DNA from: Pterobdella sp. o SKG-2022 | Lineage: Eukaryota > Annelida > Clitellata > Hirudinida > Piscicolidae | Reading direction: 5' to 3' | Length of the DNA stretch: 64,000 nucleotides | Assembly (NCBI GenBank): GCA_964035795.1 | Contig: OZ038320.1 | Span: 9,756,671 to 9,820,670 of the forward strand | Shown: in pieces, positions 13,953-25,547 of the stretch | How positions within the stretch are numbered: the first letter of the stretch is position 1 | Layout of the letters: each line of letters starts with the position of its first letter | Notes under the pieces: generated by a model | Told to the model about the DNA's origin: nothing | The model's input: the letters and a program-made list of their open reading frames with translations, nothing else | Databases searched by the model: none | Position numbers and translations under genes: made by a program

Positions 13953-16900
13953 TTCATCATCATCATCATTTTATTATAGTCAGCATCTTTCCCTTTTCCA
14001 AGGGGTCACTGACTTCTTTCTACGACCTAATCCTCTCACTCCATTTCACCCTGTCATAGCCATCTTTAAGAACTAATCCGAGCTTACGACAAAGGTTTTC
14101 CATCATCCCTTTCCAGGTTTACCTTGGCCTTCCCCTTCCTCTACTACCTACAACCTCAAACCTCCACGCCTGTTTGAAACAGTCGTCATCCTCTTTCCTT
14201 ACTACATGACCCAGCCATCTCAAACTCCCTTGCCTCACCATTTCAACGATCGTACTATCCAACCCCAATCTAACCATCAACTCTTTTGTACTCACACCAT
14301 CAGCTAGCTGCACACCACACATCATTCTAAGCATCCGTTTTTCTGCTCTTCTCAAAATACTCTCTTCAACGGATCTTACTACCCAGGTTTCCGAGTCATA
14401 TATCATGACAGGCCTCACACATGTCCTATAAATTTGTCCTTTAATATTCCATGTGTGTCTTTTACCACATAAGATAGAAGACACACTGTTGAATGCCTTC
14501 CAGCCCAGCCCGATCCTTCGTGTAACAGCTAGCACACTTCCTCCTCCAACATTCACATTGTCTCCTAAATAACAATAACCCTACCCTCTCTAACTCACCT
14601 AAACAACCATTCGAAGCATTTTTACATTCCTCATTTGAACCATTCATACAAACCCTACATTCAAAATTTCCATTCATCCTACAAGAGACTCTCTTTACCC
14701 TAGCACACCGCGCATGAATCCACTTCTTACATGTCTTGCACCTCACACAATTTACCTTAGCCCTCTTACCACACACACCACATGGATCAATCTCAGCCAA
14801 TACAGCAACCTCACTACCACCACCATTCTCCATGACCTTTGTCTTACCCAAATTAACCTTCAATCCTTTCCCTTTGAAGGCTGCCTTCCAACGGATGAAT
14901 TGTGCTTCTAGTTCTTTTATAGTCTCTGCCATCAAGACCAAATCATCTGCTTAAAGCAGTTCATATAAAGCACCTTTTCTTCCGTCTTCCGACAATACGT
15001 CTAGCACTATTGAAAACAAAAACGGCGAGAGAACCGATCCTTGATGGACACCTACACCAACATCAAATTCTTCCGAATGTCCACCTCTAACCTTAACCCC
15101 CATTTTTGCTCCTTTGTACATCGACATTACTGCCTGAACCAACCTTTCCGGTACCAACCTCTTTCTCAGCGCCCATTCAACCACCTTTCTTGGTACCCGA
15201 TCAAAAGCCTTCTCCAAATCAACAAAACAGATAAAAAGCTTCCTATTCACCTCAAGGTAGCTTTCCTGCATTTTTCTAAAAATAAAAATAGCGTTCACTG
15301 TGCTTTTGCCAGGCATAAAACCAAATTGCATTTGGTCAACTTTCACTAACCTTCTTAACCCCTTCTCCAGCAACCTTTCCACTACTTTCATACCATGCTC
15401 TAAAACCTTTACACCTCGATACCTCGCACAGTCCATAACGCTACCTTTCTTCTTATAAATGGGAACGACTGTACTTATTCTCCAGTCATGAGGCATATCC
15501 ATTCCATTGAGGATTTCATTTGCTATTTGCAAAATAACTTGCTTACCATATGGAGAAGCAGCTAGGTGCTCCTTGACAATTCCAGTTGGACCACTTACCT
15601 TGTCATTCTTCATGATTCCTAGCGCTCTTTCCACTTCGTTCATAGCAAATGGTTCCATGGGACCTTCAACCACTTCTACATTCACCATTCCATCCCATGG
15701 ATTCTCCTCATTCATGATGGCCTCCATGTGCTTCTTCCACACTCTCTTCCGACCATCCTCAGCAAATACAACCTTCCCATTTTCATCTTTAATGCAATTA
15801 TTACGTTTGCTGCTTTCTTCATCATTCTCATTCTACGGAATACAACATTTTTGTCATTCCGTATCTCCTCCATCTCTTTCACCGCCTCATTCTTCATTGC
15901 CTCAGCAACAGCTCTCTTGGCTTTCATTTTGTCAGAGAGATAGCAAGATTTATTTTCAGCCGATGGAAGTTGCTTCCACCTCTGAAAACTTTTCCTCTTC
16001 TCTGAGATGGCTTTTTGCACATCCTGATTACACCACCAAGTTTCACCGTGCTGAGGCCTACCTTTACTCATTCCACACACCTCTTCAGCAGCTTTAAGAA
16101 CGGAAGGCTTGTATTTTAACCATGCATTTTGTTTATCGCATTTCTCATACAAAACCTCCATTTTTTCTGAAAATTTTGTTTTGATATCTTCGTTCAAAAG
16201 TTTCCATACTTTTGTGTGATATTCTTTTTTAGCACAGCTACTTCGGTCATTTTTAAGCCACCTTCTGTCTAAGACTACTTTCAAAAGCTTATGCTGAAGC
16301 TCACCTCCAATTACCCTTACATTCATCAAAAACTTCCTCTGCCTCTTCTTCATCAACACAAAGTCAATCTCTGTCCCACTACACCCCCCATTAAAAGTTA
16401 CCTTCCTACTATCCTTTTTCTTGAACCAACTATTACCCACACACAGATCCTTTTTAACACAAAATTCTAAGAGCAATCTGCCCTCCAAGTTTCTCTTGCC
16501 TATTCCAAAACCTCCATGAACACCTTCAAACCCATCAACCTCTTTGCCAATGTGTCCATTGAAGTCTCCTAAGCAAATCAAAACTTCATTTGCATTTTCC
16601 ACTTCACACCCTCTTGCCATCTCCTCATAAAACCTCTCTTTTTCACTCATCGATCTTCCACATTGTGGGGCATAAGCGCAAACAATTCTTACAACCTTTA
16701 TACCAAAAATAATTACCACTACCATTACCCTATCCAATATCCTATTTATTTCCACAACATTCATACATAAATCCTCTCTAACTAATATTCCTACACCACC
16801 TATCTTATCTTCATTACCAGACCACCATAGTTTGAACCTTCTACCTGAGCTACCTACAAACTTTGAACTCATGCCTCTCCACCTCACTTCTTGGATGCAG

Positions 16901-17103
16901 CAAATACCAACCTCCCACCTCGCCAACTCTTCACACAACTCCATAATCTTCCCATTTAATGAACCAATATTATAACTACCAAAAGAAAAAGACCTCCCAA
17001 AAGAACAAGAAGAAAAAGAAGAAAGCCCAGAGATTCTTAGCACCCTTTGCTCATTCAAAAGATGCTGAGGACTGAGGGCCATTGCTTTATTTTGTATATT
17101 CAT
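13953..17103 (-). mobile_element. decayed LINE: endonuclease, RT, PHD-like finger
   Basis: This is a non-LTR retrotransposon read on the minus strand from a start near 17103. The AP-endonuclease part (to about 15712) shows CIQEVRW, VCAYAP, CLGDFNGHIG and GTEIDFVL. The reverse transcriptase (about 15742-14800) has the typical YRGVKVLEHGMKVVERLLEK, LEKAFDRVPR and HQGSVLSPFLFSIVLD blocks. After the palm comes a PHD-like finger, CGVCGKRAKVNCVRCKTCKK followed by WIHARC. The C-terminal domain follows with MIYDSETWVV and LRWLGHVVRKEDD. The coding strand ends in a short (ATG)n tract near 13953-13970, a likely 3' tail. It resembles RTE-type LINEs of invertebrates; clade assignment is an inference. It is dead: frames shift near 15.7 and 14.5 kb, and a stop replaces the tyrosine before ADD in the catalytic motif. 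No full target-site duplication was identified. Confidence 0.93.
14462..14941 (-). pseudogene. LINE RT C-part with PHD-like zinc finger
   Basis: This frame begins at ADDLVLMAE, immediately after an in-frame TAA, and runs through the RT thumb (KGKGLKVNLGKTKVM). It then enters a Cys/His cluster spaced like a PHD or treble-clef finger: C-x2-C, C-x2-C, then WIHARC and a final C-x2-C pair. The finger lies between the RT and the C-terminal WNIKGQIYRTCVRP domain. A frameshift near 14.55 kb separates it from that domain (14119-14556). The finger may bind nucleic acid or histone tails, but this is only inferred from its fold. Confidence 0.85.
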
Positions 17104-17431
17104 GGAAAAATTTTTGGAGCAAAAAAGTGCTCAATGGAGCATGCCCTTGCTTCCACTTCATAGCACATGTTTCATGACTTTAGATAGCCAAATAAGAATG
17201 CAGCTAAATGAATTTTGTTTATTTACAAACAATTCATTCTATATCTGCAAGTCATGTTTAATATAGCGAGAAAATTGAAATTCAACTATGGGTTAACTGT
17301 AGATAATTTCATGGTTTGATACTTATACAATCACCATCCTGGAAAACTACCACTAATCCTATTAATTACCCAATGAAAATTTTCAATCTAACTTTTTTAA
17401 GAAGTGAAATAGATTATTAAACCAAGAATAA

Positions 17432-18443
17432 TCATAAAATTATAAGACCTCTGTCCCAAGCTTGTTCTATTGAAACTCTCAACTTTTTCTGTTGAATCTG
17501 ACATAAATCTGAAAAAAAAACCATCTGGACTTTTCAAAGCTTGAAGATTCATTATTTTTGAATAAGATCTAAAAAAAATAATACACATGAAAAATGTATT
17601 ATTTTAAAATATATTAATTTTTTGATATCAAATAAGTTATTAACTTGTTGTGTGATTTGAAAGAATTTCTCCTGTATAAGGGGATACAAACTGTTTCAAG
17701 AGGTCTGTATTCTACAAGATTAGCAATGATTAAATCTGAGTTTTTAATAATTTGAAAACATTCAAAATTCTAAGACTTGAACATACAAATATTAATTGGT
17801 TATAGTCAAAACAGCATAGTTTTAAATTTGATATAAATATAATGCTATTCAAGTACATACATCAGGGTGTAGGACAAGATGATCATCTCGACAAATCGGG
17901 CATGGATTTCCTGTATAAGGCTTGCCTGCTTTTGACTGCAAGAAACCATGAAAAAATGTAATTCTTGAAATAAATTCACCAAGAAATGAAACTAACAAAG
18001 CATGTTCTTCTGATTTTTGATGGAGGCAAATGACCTTTGTGATTTCGTCTATATGGTTGCCACACTAGTGAATCTCTATAAGTAGTCTTGTATGCTGTTG
18101 AAAAAAACAATATTAAAAAATTTCATTGAATTTATATATGCTTTTGTAATATAAGTAGTTAGTAACCATCACTTTTGAGATATTCTATGCTGGTGGCAAC
18201 GTCAATTTGAGTTCTGGTTTCGGCTGGTTTATCAGCACTTTCATCAACTTTTTCCAAAGACTCTTGTGGAGCGATAGAACAAAAACACTTTGCATACCCA
18301 CTAGAAATACTCGAGGTCTCAAATGAAGACTTTGAATAAAACAGAAATGGTTTTGTTGTTGTTGCTTTCATATTATATTTTGGGAAAAATAATGAAAAAG
18401 ATAATAATTTCAGTGAATTCGTGCAGCTTCTTAATGTTGCCAT
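17432..18443 (-). CDS. MRPS18B: mitochondrial ribosomal protein S18B
   Basis: This is a small-subunit mitoribosomal protein of the bS18 family, acting in the mitochondrial matrix. Exons, minus strand: 18443-18167 (ATG), 18094-17997, 17935-17861, 17711-17645 and 17508-17432 (TGA). All junctions are in phase, giving 197 residues. The first exon is Ser/Lys/Arg-rich with few acids, fitting a mitochondrial presequence. Key motifs are SDAY followed by YRRNHKGHLPPSKIRRTC, NPCPICRDDHLVLHPD, NTDLLKQFVSPYTGEIL and LCQIQQKKLRVSIEQAWDRG. The YRRNHKG block and CPICRD distinguish the S18B paralogue from S18A and S18C. The protein ends soon after the bS18 core (DRGLIIL) and lacks the C-terminal extension of the human protein (about 258 residues). 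Donors at exons 1, 2 and 4 are non-consensus (GTTACT, GTTAGT, GTTAAT), but phase and homology support them. A LINE lies about 330 bp downstream and a SINE fragment about 400 bp upstream. Confidence 0.95.
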
Positions 18444-18840
18444 TACGATCTTTAATCAGAAACTTTCGCCGCGGCAAAATTGTAACACACAAGAAAAAAA
18501 TTATTTGATTGGTCAACAAATAATTCCAAATTTAAAAAGTAACAAACTAAGTTACGTTTATATATGCTAATTTATATATTATTTTATGTAAATATCAAAA
18601 TTAAGTGTTAAAAGCTCCAAAAAAACAATTTTTTTTGCCGTTTTTTTAAACTGAATTTTTTAAAATGAAATTACTAAGTAATTAATAACAGTTGATATAC
18701 GTAGTCTATCAATATAATATATAATATACAATCTAACGTTGATTTTTCTCTATAACCAATGATTACTTGTGAACTAATCAAATATGTTTTTATAAATTTG
18801 TCGAAATGTGTCTTTCAATCTAGCTGCGGTCAGAAAGTTA

Positions 18841-18990
18841 CTAATGTAATGTAATGTAATGCGGTATTATAAAGCGCTTTTCCTTATAGATCAAAGCGCT
18901 TGCTACAAATTTAATGTAGCGAAAACACACTGTGGAACAGGTGCTAATTGTCGGCTCACGCGGAATCGAACCCGGTAACTTTAGATAATT
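18841..18990 (-). mobile_element. 5'-truncated tRNA-derived SINE
   Basis: On the minus strand this nearly matches the SINE at 26239-26425. It starts inside the anticodon arm and runs through the B box GGTTCGATTCC, the body and the GCGCTTTATAATACCG segment, and ends in three (ATTAC) units. The A box and 5' half of the tRNA head are missing, a typical 5' truncation. Its B box is a full consensus, unlike the one-base-shorter B box of the other copy. Confidence 0.93.
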
Positions 18991-19309
18991 TTTTATACAA
19001 ATATAATATTTTATGGGTTAAAGTGATGTTCAAAAGTTACATTTGAACGTGTGAAGTTTTCCACCAAAAAAGTGCACTAAACTGCAGAAAACGAATTTTT
19101 TTTGTAAATTTTTTGTTTTAACTTTTTTAAACTTACCAGTGATCTGCCAACTATAAGTTGGCTTACAGCTTTTAGAAAGTTGATGGGCATTCATATTATT
19201 TTATGAAATACAATACAATGACGAATATGATTATAGTGGCATTAACTCCAAAAGTTTCTAGGCCACTAAATTATTATACGAAAAGTGAAAGAAAAAAAAC
19301 TAAGAATTA

Positions 19310-20740
19310 AATAATACATAAATTATTATACACCATAAGGCCTCGAAAAAAAAGATTGGAAGTTTCTTCCAAAAGAGTGTTTTGAAACAGAAAATTTGAG
19401 TTTTTCAAGAAGGTTGTTCCACATGGTAGGGCTGGTTGCATAAAACATTTTTTTTCCTATGCTTAGATTTCCTATGTTTAGATTTACCTGGAACAATTTT
19501 CAAACGTTAATCAGATCTCAGTTTCTGCTTACCCGGAATGCTTGATTGCATCTCGAAATCTTTTGACAGGTAGGCTAGACCTTTATTGCGCAGACATTTG
19601 AACATCAGCAACAGAACCTTAGAGTCAATCTTCTCATCAATTTTAAGCCAGTGTAGCTATCTCAAAACAGGACTTATTTTCATATTTTCGATCATATTTT
19701 CTGGTGCCTGTAATGAGCCTGGCTGTTTTGTTGATCAGGGATTAAAGCCTGTTTTTCTGGTATTTAAGGAGCCTTTCAAGGATAATATTCCCATAGTCAA
19801 TACCACTCAATACCAGAGCTGATGCCAGCATATTCAAAGACTCTATTCTAAACAAATCCTTGATTGATTTCATTTGCCTCAAGGAGGTGAAACCGCCCTT
19901 CGATATCATGTTGATATGAGTCTTCATAGAGAGGTGCCTATCCAACCACACACCAAGAGTCTTTACATTTTTGGAAGAAATAATTTTATCTGCCATTATT
20001 CTCACTAGACGATTTGGAGTTTTATGAAAGCTTCTGCCATTGGAAAACCAAATAACTTCAGTCTTAGAGACATTCAACATCAAGTTATTAGCTTAAACCC
20101 AACCTGCAATGTCATCTAGGCACTCAGACAAACTTACCTGAAAATCAAGTGACTTTTCATATCTGCAATGGCCATAAATTTGAGTATCATCTGCAAATTG
20201 GTGAAAAGTGAAGTTATGCCTCATGACTAACTTTTCCAAATCACCAAGGAAAACAGGGAACAGCAATGGTCCAAGAACGGAACCTTGTGGGACACCAACA
20301 GATGAGTGCACCATACATGTTCCACATTCACAACATCTGATAATAAAAGTTCTTTTAGTTAGATAGCTAGTAAAAAACTTAAGCACAATATCCTCAAAGC
20401 TAAAAGATTTTTCCAGCCTTCTCAGCAAATTATCATGGCTCACAAGATTAAAAGCTGACGGAAGATCCTGTAGAACCAAGAGAGCTAACTCACCGTTTTC
20501 ACCTGCTTTCAAAATGTCTGAATAGCTTTTTGAAATGGCAGTTTCAGTAGAGTGGTGACGACGATAAATTGATTTTAGGCTAAGAAAAAGCTTATTCTCA
20601 GTGAGATAGTTAGATACTCTTGCCAGTGCAAGTCTCTCGAGTAACTTATTTAAGACAGAAAAATTTGAAATAGGCCTGTAGGATGATACATAATTTTTTC
20701 CAGCAAAAAAAATATAATTTTTGACCCTCATCTGACACTA
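19310..20740 (-). mobile_element. 5'-truncated CR1/jockey-like LINE fragment
   Basis: The minus strand encodes an RT fragment without its endonuclease. Blocks seen in order are YVSSYRPISNFSVLNKLLER, YRRHHSTETA, SVGVPQGSVLGPLLF and FHQFADDTQIYG, with the catalytic FADD intact. A TAA interrupts the frame near 20093 (GWV stop ANNLML), and a frameshift near 19.75 kb follows SGIDYGNII. Degraded C-terminal motifs such as LLLMFKCLRNKG, YLSKDFEMQSS and YHVEQPS then extend to about 19310. This order is typical of CR1/L2/jockey-group elements. The 5' end falls near 20740, where homology to RT stops. Confidence 0.9.
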
Positions 20741-21455
20741 TCTTTATATAAAATCTGCTCACTAATTAATGAAGTCTTCTAGCTCAATTTTCATATCCAT
20801 CTTTCAAACTTTTTAAACGTGTTGGCTCAATTTCTCGATTTCAACTTTTCATTTTTTCACTTTTCTTTCTCATTCCAAACCTGCTTTCTCTTTCTTGGTC
20901 ATTCTATTTGGACTACTTACCTGTTCAACTTAAATCTTCTTCTTTCTAGCTAACCTTTGCTGGAAATCTTCGAAATTTTTTTCAAAGCAATTGGTAGCAG
21001 TGTCTATAAGAAGTATGAACTTGCTTTTAAGGCAACTATAATGTTTTTGGAACCGTAGAGTGTAGCGTATGGAACTGACCTCAATATTACCAAGATTCAA
21101 TTTATTTTTGACTCAATGAAAACTCATAAATAATGAGCAGCTGGAAAAATAAGCATATTAAAACGTTGTTATGTGTACAATTGATACACTCTTGGGCTTT
21201 TTTGTCTTGCTAGCAAAATTATTTTCGTCTCAGTTTTGGGCATGCAATTACAATTTTTGTTGTTGTAATTTTTGAATTCTTAATTTTTTTTAGAAAAATA
21301 TTTGTTAAATTTCCCAAGCATTCTTTCGCTCAGTTACAAAAATAAATTTCAAATTCTGAATGTTTATGTAAACAATGAATTAGCAAAACATTTTAATACG
21401 ACTAAATAATTTGAAGTGAAATTAGGCGGTTTAAAAATTAAATTTAAAATTAAAT

Positions 21456-22298
21456 ATGTTTTTTAAAACAGATAAATCCGGTCATGCTGTTGGAAAAGAA
21501 TATGTGAAAAACGATTCGTTAAAAAATAAGTCTTCGGATGAAATTCCAGTTGATATTGATTCTGAAAAAGAAAATTCTAAAAAAGTTTTAGATCTTGAAG
21601 ATTTAAATTTATTAACGTTCAAAAATGAGCAATGCCAAAAAGAAAAATGTCAGTGCAAGTTAGCTGGTAAACGGCCTAATCATTCAGCCACAGATCTATT
21701 TGGTCCAACTAAAGTTGCAAAACTTTCCGAAGAAAATGTTTTTAAAACTCAATCCGATCATAAATTTTTTGAAAAAAATTTCATTACCCATTCTTTACCT
21801 CCTTTGTCACCAAAATCTTTAACAGAAAATTCTTTTGACTTAAAAGAACTAACTCTAGATTTTAAAAGTCTTGTTACAAATGAAAAATCTTTATCCTCAA
21901 AAGGTTTATTTCAATTCACAGGCAATGGTTCAAGAAATATTCATTTAAGAAAAAATAGAAAAACTAAAGCACAAAACAATCTTTCATCAACTAAAACCTC
22001 TTCTCCCACTTTTTTTTGCGCAAGAGTAAATTCAGATGATTCAGATGAAGAATTAAGTGAAGGTTTCAAAAAATTCAACTTTTCTACCAAAAATCAAACT
22101 AAACCACCCCTTTCTACTGCCCCAACAAACTCTAAAAGCTTGACATCAAATTGTTCCAGAGAAGCCCTGGTAAGGGCAGAAGCAGGCTTAACAACTTCGG
22201 AAGATGATTGGACCATGGTTGAACTAGAAAGTTATTTTGAAGACCTTTGTCACATACCTAAAAAAATGTCAGCTATGGCTATGATGATGTACACATGA
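21456..22298 (+). CDS. OSER1: oxidative stress-responsive serine-rich protein 1 homologue
   Basis: This intronless frame of 280 residues belongs to the OSER1 family (human C20orf111), a short-lived stress-responsive protein of poorly defined biochemistry. The diagnostic part is the C-terminus: after WTMVELESYFEDLC it ends HIPKKMSAMAMMMYT, close to the IPKKMSHMAEMMYT end of vertebrate OSER1. A second conserved piece is the internal KCQCK, corresponding to the family's Cys-rich ECQCK segment, although here it lies near residue 64 rather than close to the C-terminus. The rest is Ser/Lys/Asn-rich, probably disordered, and has diverged. Two acidic-Ser patches (DDSDEELSEG and TTSEDDW) could be casein-kinase-type sites; this is inference. 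The first ATG follows an A-rich leader. An AATAAA lies only 9 bases after the stop (22307-22312). TMEM38 starts about 670 bp downstream on the same strand. Confidence 0.88.
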   Translation: MFFKTDKSGHAVGKEYVKNDSLKNKSSDEIPVDIDSEKENSKKVLDLEDLNLLTFKNEQCQKEKCQCKLAGKRPNHSATDLFGPTKVAKLSEENVFKTQSDHKFFEKNFITHSLPPLSPKSLTENSFDLKELTLDFKSLVTNEKSLSSKGLFQFTGNGSRNIHLRKNRKTKAQNNLSSTKTSSPTFFCARVNSDDSDEELSEGFKKFNFSTKNQTKPPLSTAPTNSKSLTSNCSREALVRAEAGLTTSEDDWTMVELESYFEDLCHIPKKMSAMAMMMYT

Positions 22299-22306
22299 TA
22301 TTAACC

Positions 22307-22312
22307 AATAAA
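22307..22312 (+). terminator. candidate polyadenylation signal for OSER1
   Basis: AATAAA sits 9 bases past the OSER1 stop codon. If used, the 3' UTR would be unusually short. Further AATAAA motifs near 22432 are alternatives. In AT-rich DNA this hexamer also occurs by chance. Confidence 0.4.
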
Positions 22313-22971
22313 CCATTTCCACTATATAAATAATACTTATCAACATTTCATTTATTGAAGTTTTTAAATTATTTGAATATGACAACATGAGATTACCAGC
22401 ATATTTATTATTAATACAGTATTAATAATGATAAATAAATTGGATATATATTCTGAAAAATTTAAATTATTTTTCAATAACTTGATTTTTTACAAAACGC
22501 TTTTGAAACACTTTTTTTCAAAAAATAAAGTCATTCAATTTTTTCTAAATTGAAAAATATTTTACAGTTTATATAAAAAATTATTCATAAATTATATGCA
22601 TATAGTCCAAATAGCATCATGTTTGTAAAAAAGTTGCTTAAGCTGAAGAAAATGCTAATGAGCTAACCGAATAAATGGAATGGTTATGGTGTTATGATGA
22701 GCAAAACAGTGATGATTTAAATAGGAGTTTTTATTTAAATCTGGGTTTTTTTGAAATCAAAACTTCAAGTTGTTGACGGCGTATGAAAGAATTCTACTTG
22801 CTTGAGGATAATAAAGTTTTGAAGCAAACAATTATTTTAGCATTTTGTAGCTTCTATAGACCTTTCTCAAACGTTCATTCAAAACCTTTTAACTTATTAA
22901 ATCTTTGTTTAAATACAAAGAACTTAAGTGTATTTGAGTAATATAACCTTAATCAAAGTAGAATAAGACAA

Positions 22972-25547
22972 ATGGCCGACAACATAACAGAGGAAGTGAG
23001 TGAAGAAGGAGGTATGGGATTAGCGGAAACTTTGGCGTTCAAATTGATAGGAGAAGGAGGTTTGATTGGAGAGAATGGTCTGATAGCGGAAGGTGGTCTA
23101 ATGGAAGCGGCTGAAACAGTGACGAGAGTAAAAATGTACCCATACTTCGAAATAGCTCACTATCTCTTGGTTTGTATCATGGTCAGAGAAGACTTATACT
23201 CGACTCATATTGCTGGTATGTGCATGAAATAAGAGTTAAAACTATAAAAAAATTATTTTTAAATTTTTTAAAACAATTTTATTGTGAATTTTTAAAAGCT
23301 TTTTGCAGTTTTTCTTGTTTATTGGGATATTTAAGTTTTTTTCAATAAAATATTTACACGATTATTTTATCGAGTTGAAATTTTTATTTGTGATAAATAC
23401 TTTTCGAAAATTGAAAAAACTTTCCATGCTTTTTACTTTACTTTGATTTTTGAGAACTTTCAAATAATAGAAATTTTGAAACATTATTTCAAATCTTCTT
23501 ATTGAGTTTTGTGTCTTAATGCTTAGAATCGTTTATTATTATTCAATTAAAAAGTTACATGCCAAAAAATTTAATAATTACAATTTTTTTGGGCATAAAT
23601 GTTTTTACAAGAGTTGAAAGGCAGAAACTTATTAAATGTAAAAGGTTCGACTAACTGAAATAATTATAAATAACTTAAACTGTTAAAACTCGTGAAACAG
23701 TGGTTATAAAAACTTTGAAACTTCCCCAAGGTCCAAAAGGATTCCACCGAAACCACCCACTGGCGTGCTGGGTTGGCAGTATGATGCTCTGTTTTGCTCC
23801 ATCTATCTTTTCAAATTTTCTGCTGGGAGAACCTTTGCTTCATCTTTCCCGTGATGAGCTTCATGTTACTGTGGCTTCTATCGTTTGGTGCGTTCAGTGT
23901 TTAACTATTAAGAAAAATTTCAAAAACTTTTTAAATTAAGTTAATAAAACACATGAAAGACTTGTATAGGCAAATATCCACATTTAAAATTAAAAACCGT
24001 ATTTCTAAGTAATAAGCATATTTTATAACTCAGCTGTTTGCCAAATTGATGTAAGTTTGAAAAGCAAGAAAGGTTGATAGAAGGCATAAAATTATGGCAG
24101 TGCGCCATGCAATGAACTCATGCTATTATAAATAAGCGAGCCTTTATTACAGCAAGATGTCATTTTGATGCTCTTCAATGAAATTCTATCACACTTGCCA
24201 TAAACTATATTTTCGAAGCAATTTCCATTCCCACAATCACTTAATTTTGAATGCAATTTTATTTAATTGTTTTTATAGAGCCGTTTCATAACTTTATTTT
24301 AGTTTTAATACTTTTTATATTCTAATTTCAGGTATTTGGTTAATTACTGTCCTTTAGATATTGTTTATCAATTCATCAAATTTCTGCCGGTTCAGGTTTT
24401 CAAATAAAAACTGTCTTTCAATTTTTATAAGCATTTCATATCATTTTCTTTAAATACTTCATACTTTGAGATTCACAAATAGTTCCAAAGACGTAAGCAT
24501 CAATGCCGACTCACAGGTGGTGTTGTTAGGAATGGAAGAAGTTTTGAGGGTGGCTAGGGTTAGTGAAGGCAGCAACTTTGCCTTCGTCAACTTCCGTGGA
24601 GCTTTCTACTTCGTTTGTATCTTTGGAGCTCTCAAAGGTTTTTGACGTTGATTGTTTTCAAGACTCGCTTATGTGATAAAGCTAATAGTAAAGACTAAAA
24701 GACGTACTTAAATTATCAGGCACCGCTGTATTGCATCTTCGACTCTTACAACGGTTGATATGTGGAAAGTGGATGCCTTACCATATTGAAATCCTTGAAC
24801 CTTCTCCGTAAATTGTTACAATCTTTTAAAAATTACTGAAATTTGGACTAGAGAATTGTCGCTAATCAAATGAATTATTATTGGTTAAAGAATTCGTTAC
24901 TAAATCAGCTATGAAAAAAATCTCAAGCTTCTACTTTGGAAAGAAAACGATTGATTTGATGTCATTTGAGTTGATCACATTTGACTTTATCAGGATATCA
25001 AAGGTGGCTTTGGTGGCAGGAGTATGTTTTAGTCTACATCACACAGAAATCATACACACATCCTACAGTATCTTGTATTTCGTCCTTGTCCTTCTTTTTC
25101 TCGTCGCCAAGTCAGTAATTTATTGCTAAGTTTTGTATGTTGAATTTTATATATAAGATCAAGCAATACACAATAGGCATTTTAAATTTTTTTACTGCTT
25201 AAAAAATCAACAATTGGAGGCAATGAGTTAATTTTTTTTCAAACCTTGATCCTTAACATTTAAAATTAATTTTGGAATTTAGTGTTTAAATACTTAAGGA
25301 ATCACATAAATTCATTTTAATTACTTTTTAAATTCATTATTTAAAACAAACGTAATTATGCAAATTAATTCTTTGAATTTTTAGGTTTTTCTGGTCAGCA
25401 TTCGAAGTAGACATTTTCAAACTAGTGGAGAATTTATTGTGTTTCGTACTTTTTGGAGGCTTCTTAGGGTGGCTGGATAGAAGAAGGCACAGGAAGGAGT
25501 TTGAGCACCTTGGTCAAGATTTCGCTAAAGGGAAGAAATACAAATGA
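22972..25547 (+). CDS. TMEM38: trimeric intracellular cation (TRIC) channel
   Basis: TRIC channels form homotrimeric K+-permeable pores in the ER/SR membrane that balance charge during Ca2+ release. Exons: 22972-23215, 23701-23887, 24332-24395, 24517-24637, 24720-24807, 24994-25110 and 25385-25547. All junctions are GT-AG and in phase, giving 327 residues, slightly longer than the usual 290-300. Family blocks appear in order: FEIAHYLLVCIMVREDLYST with HIA, FHRNHPLACW, WYLVNYCPLDIVYQFIKFLP, a GKW segment matching the family's RLxRGxW region, and a last membrane segment ending FGGFLGWLDRRRH. The first 40 residues carry a repeated Gly-rich motif (GEGGLIGENGLIAEGGL). The C-terminus is basic (FAKGKKYK), as in TRIC-A/B tails facing the cytosol. 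Whether it corresponds to TRIC-A or TRIC-B cannot be told from sequence alone; invertebrates usually have one gene. Confidence 0.95.

Noticed and set aside
15041..16097. Plus-strand frames of about 100 to 196 residues
   Set aside because: They are antisense to LINE endonuclease and RT coding sequence, which explains their openness.
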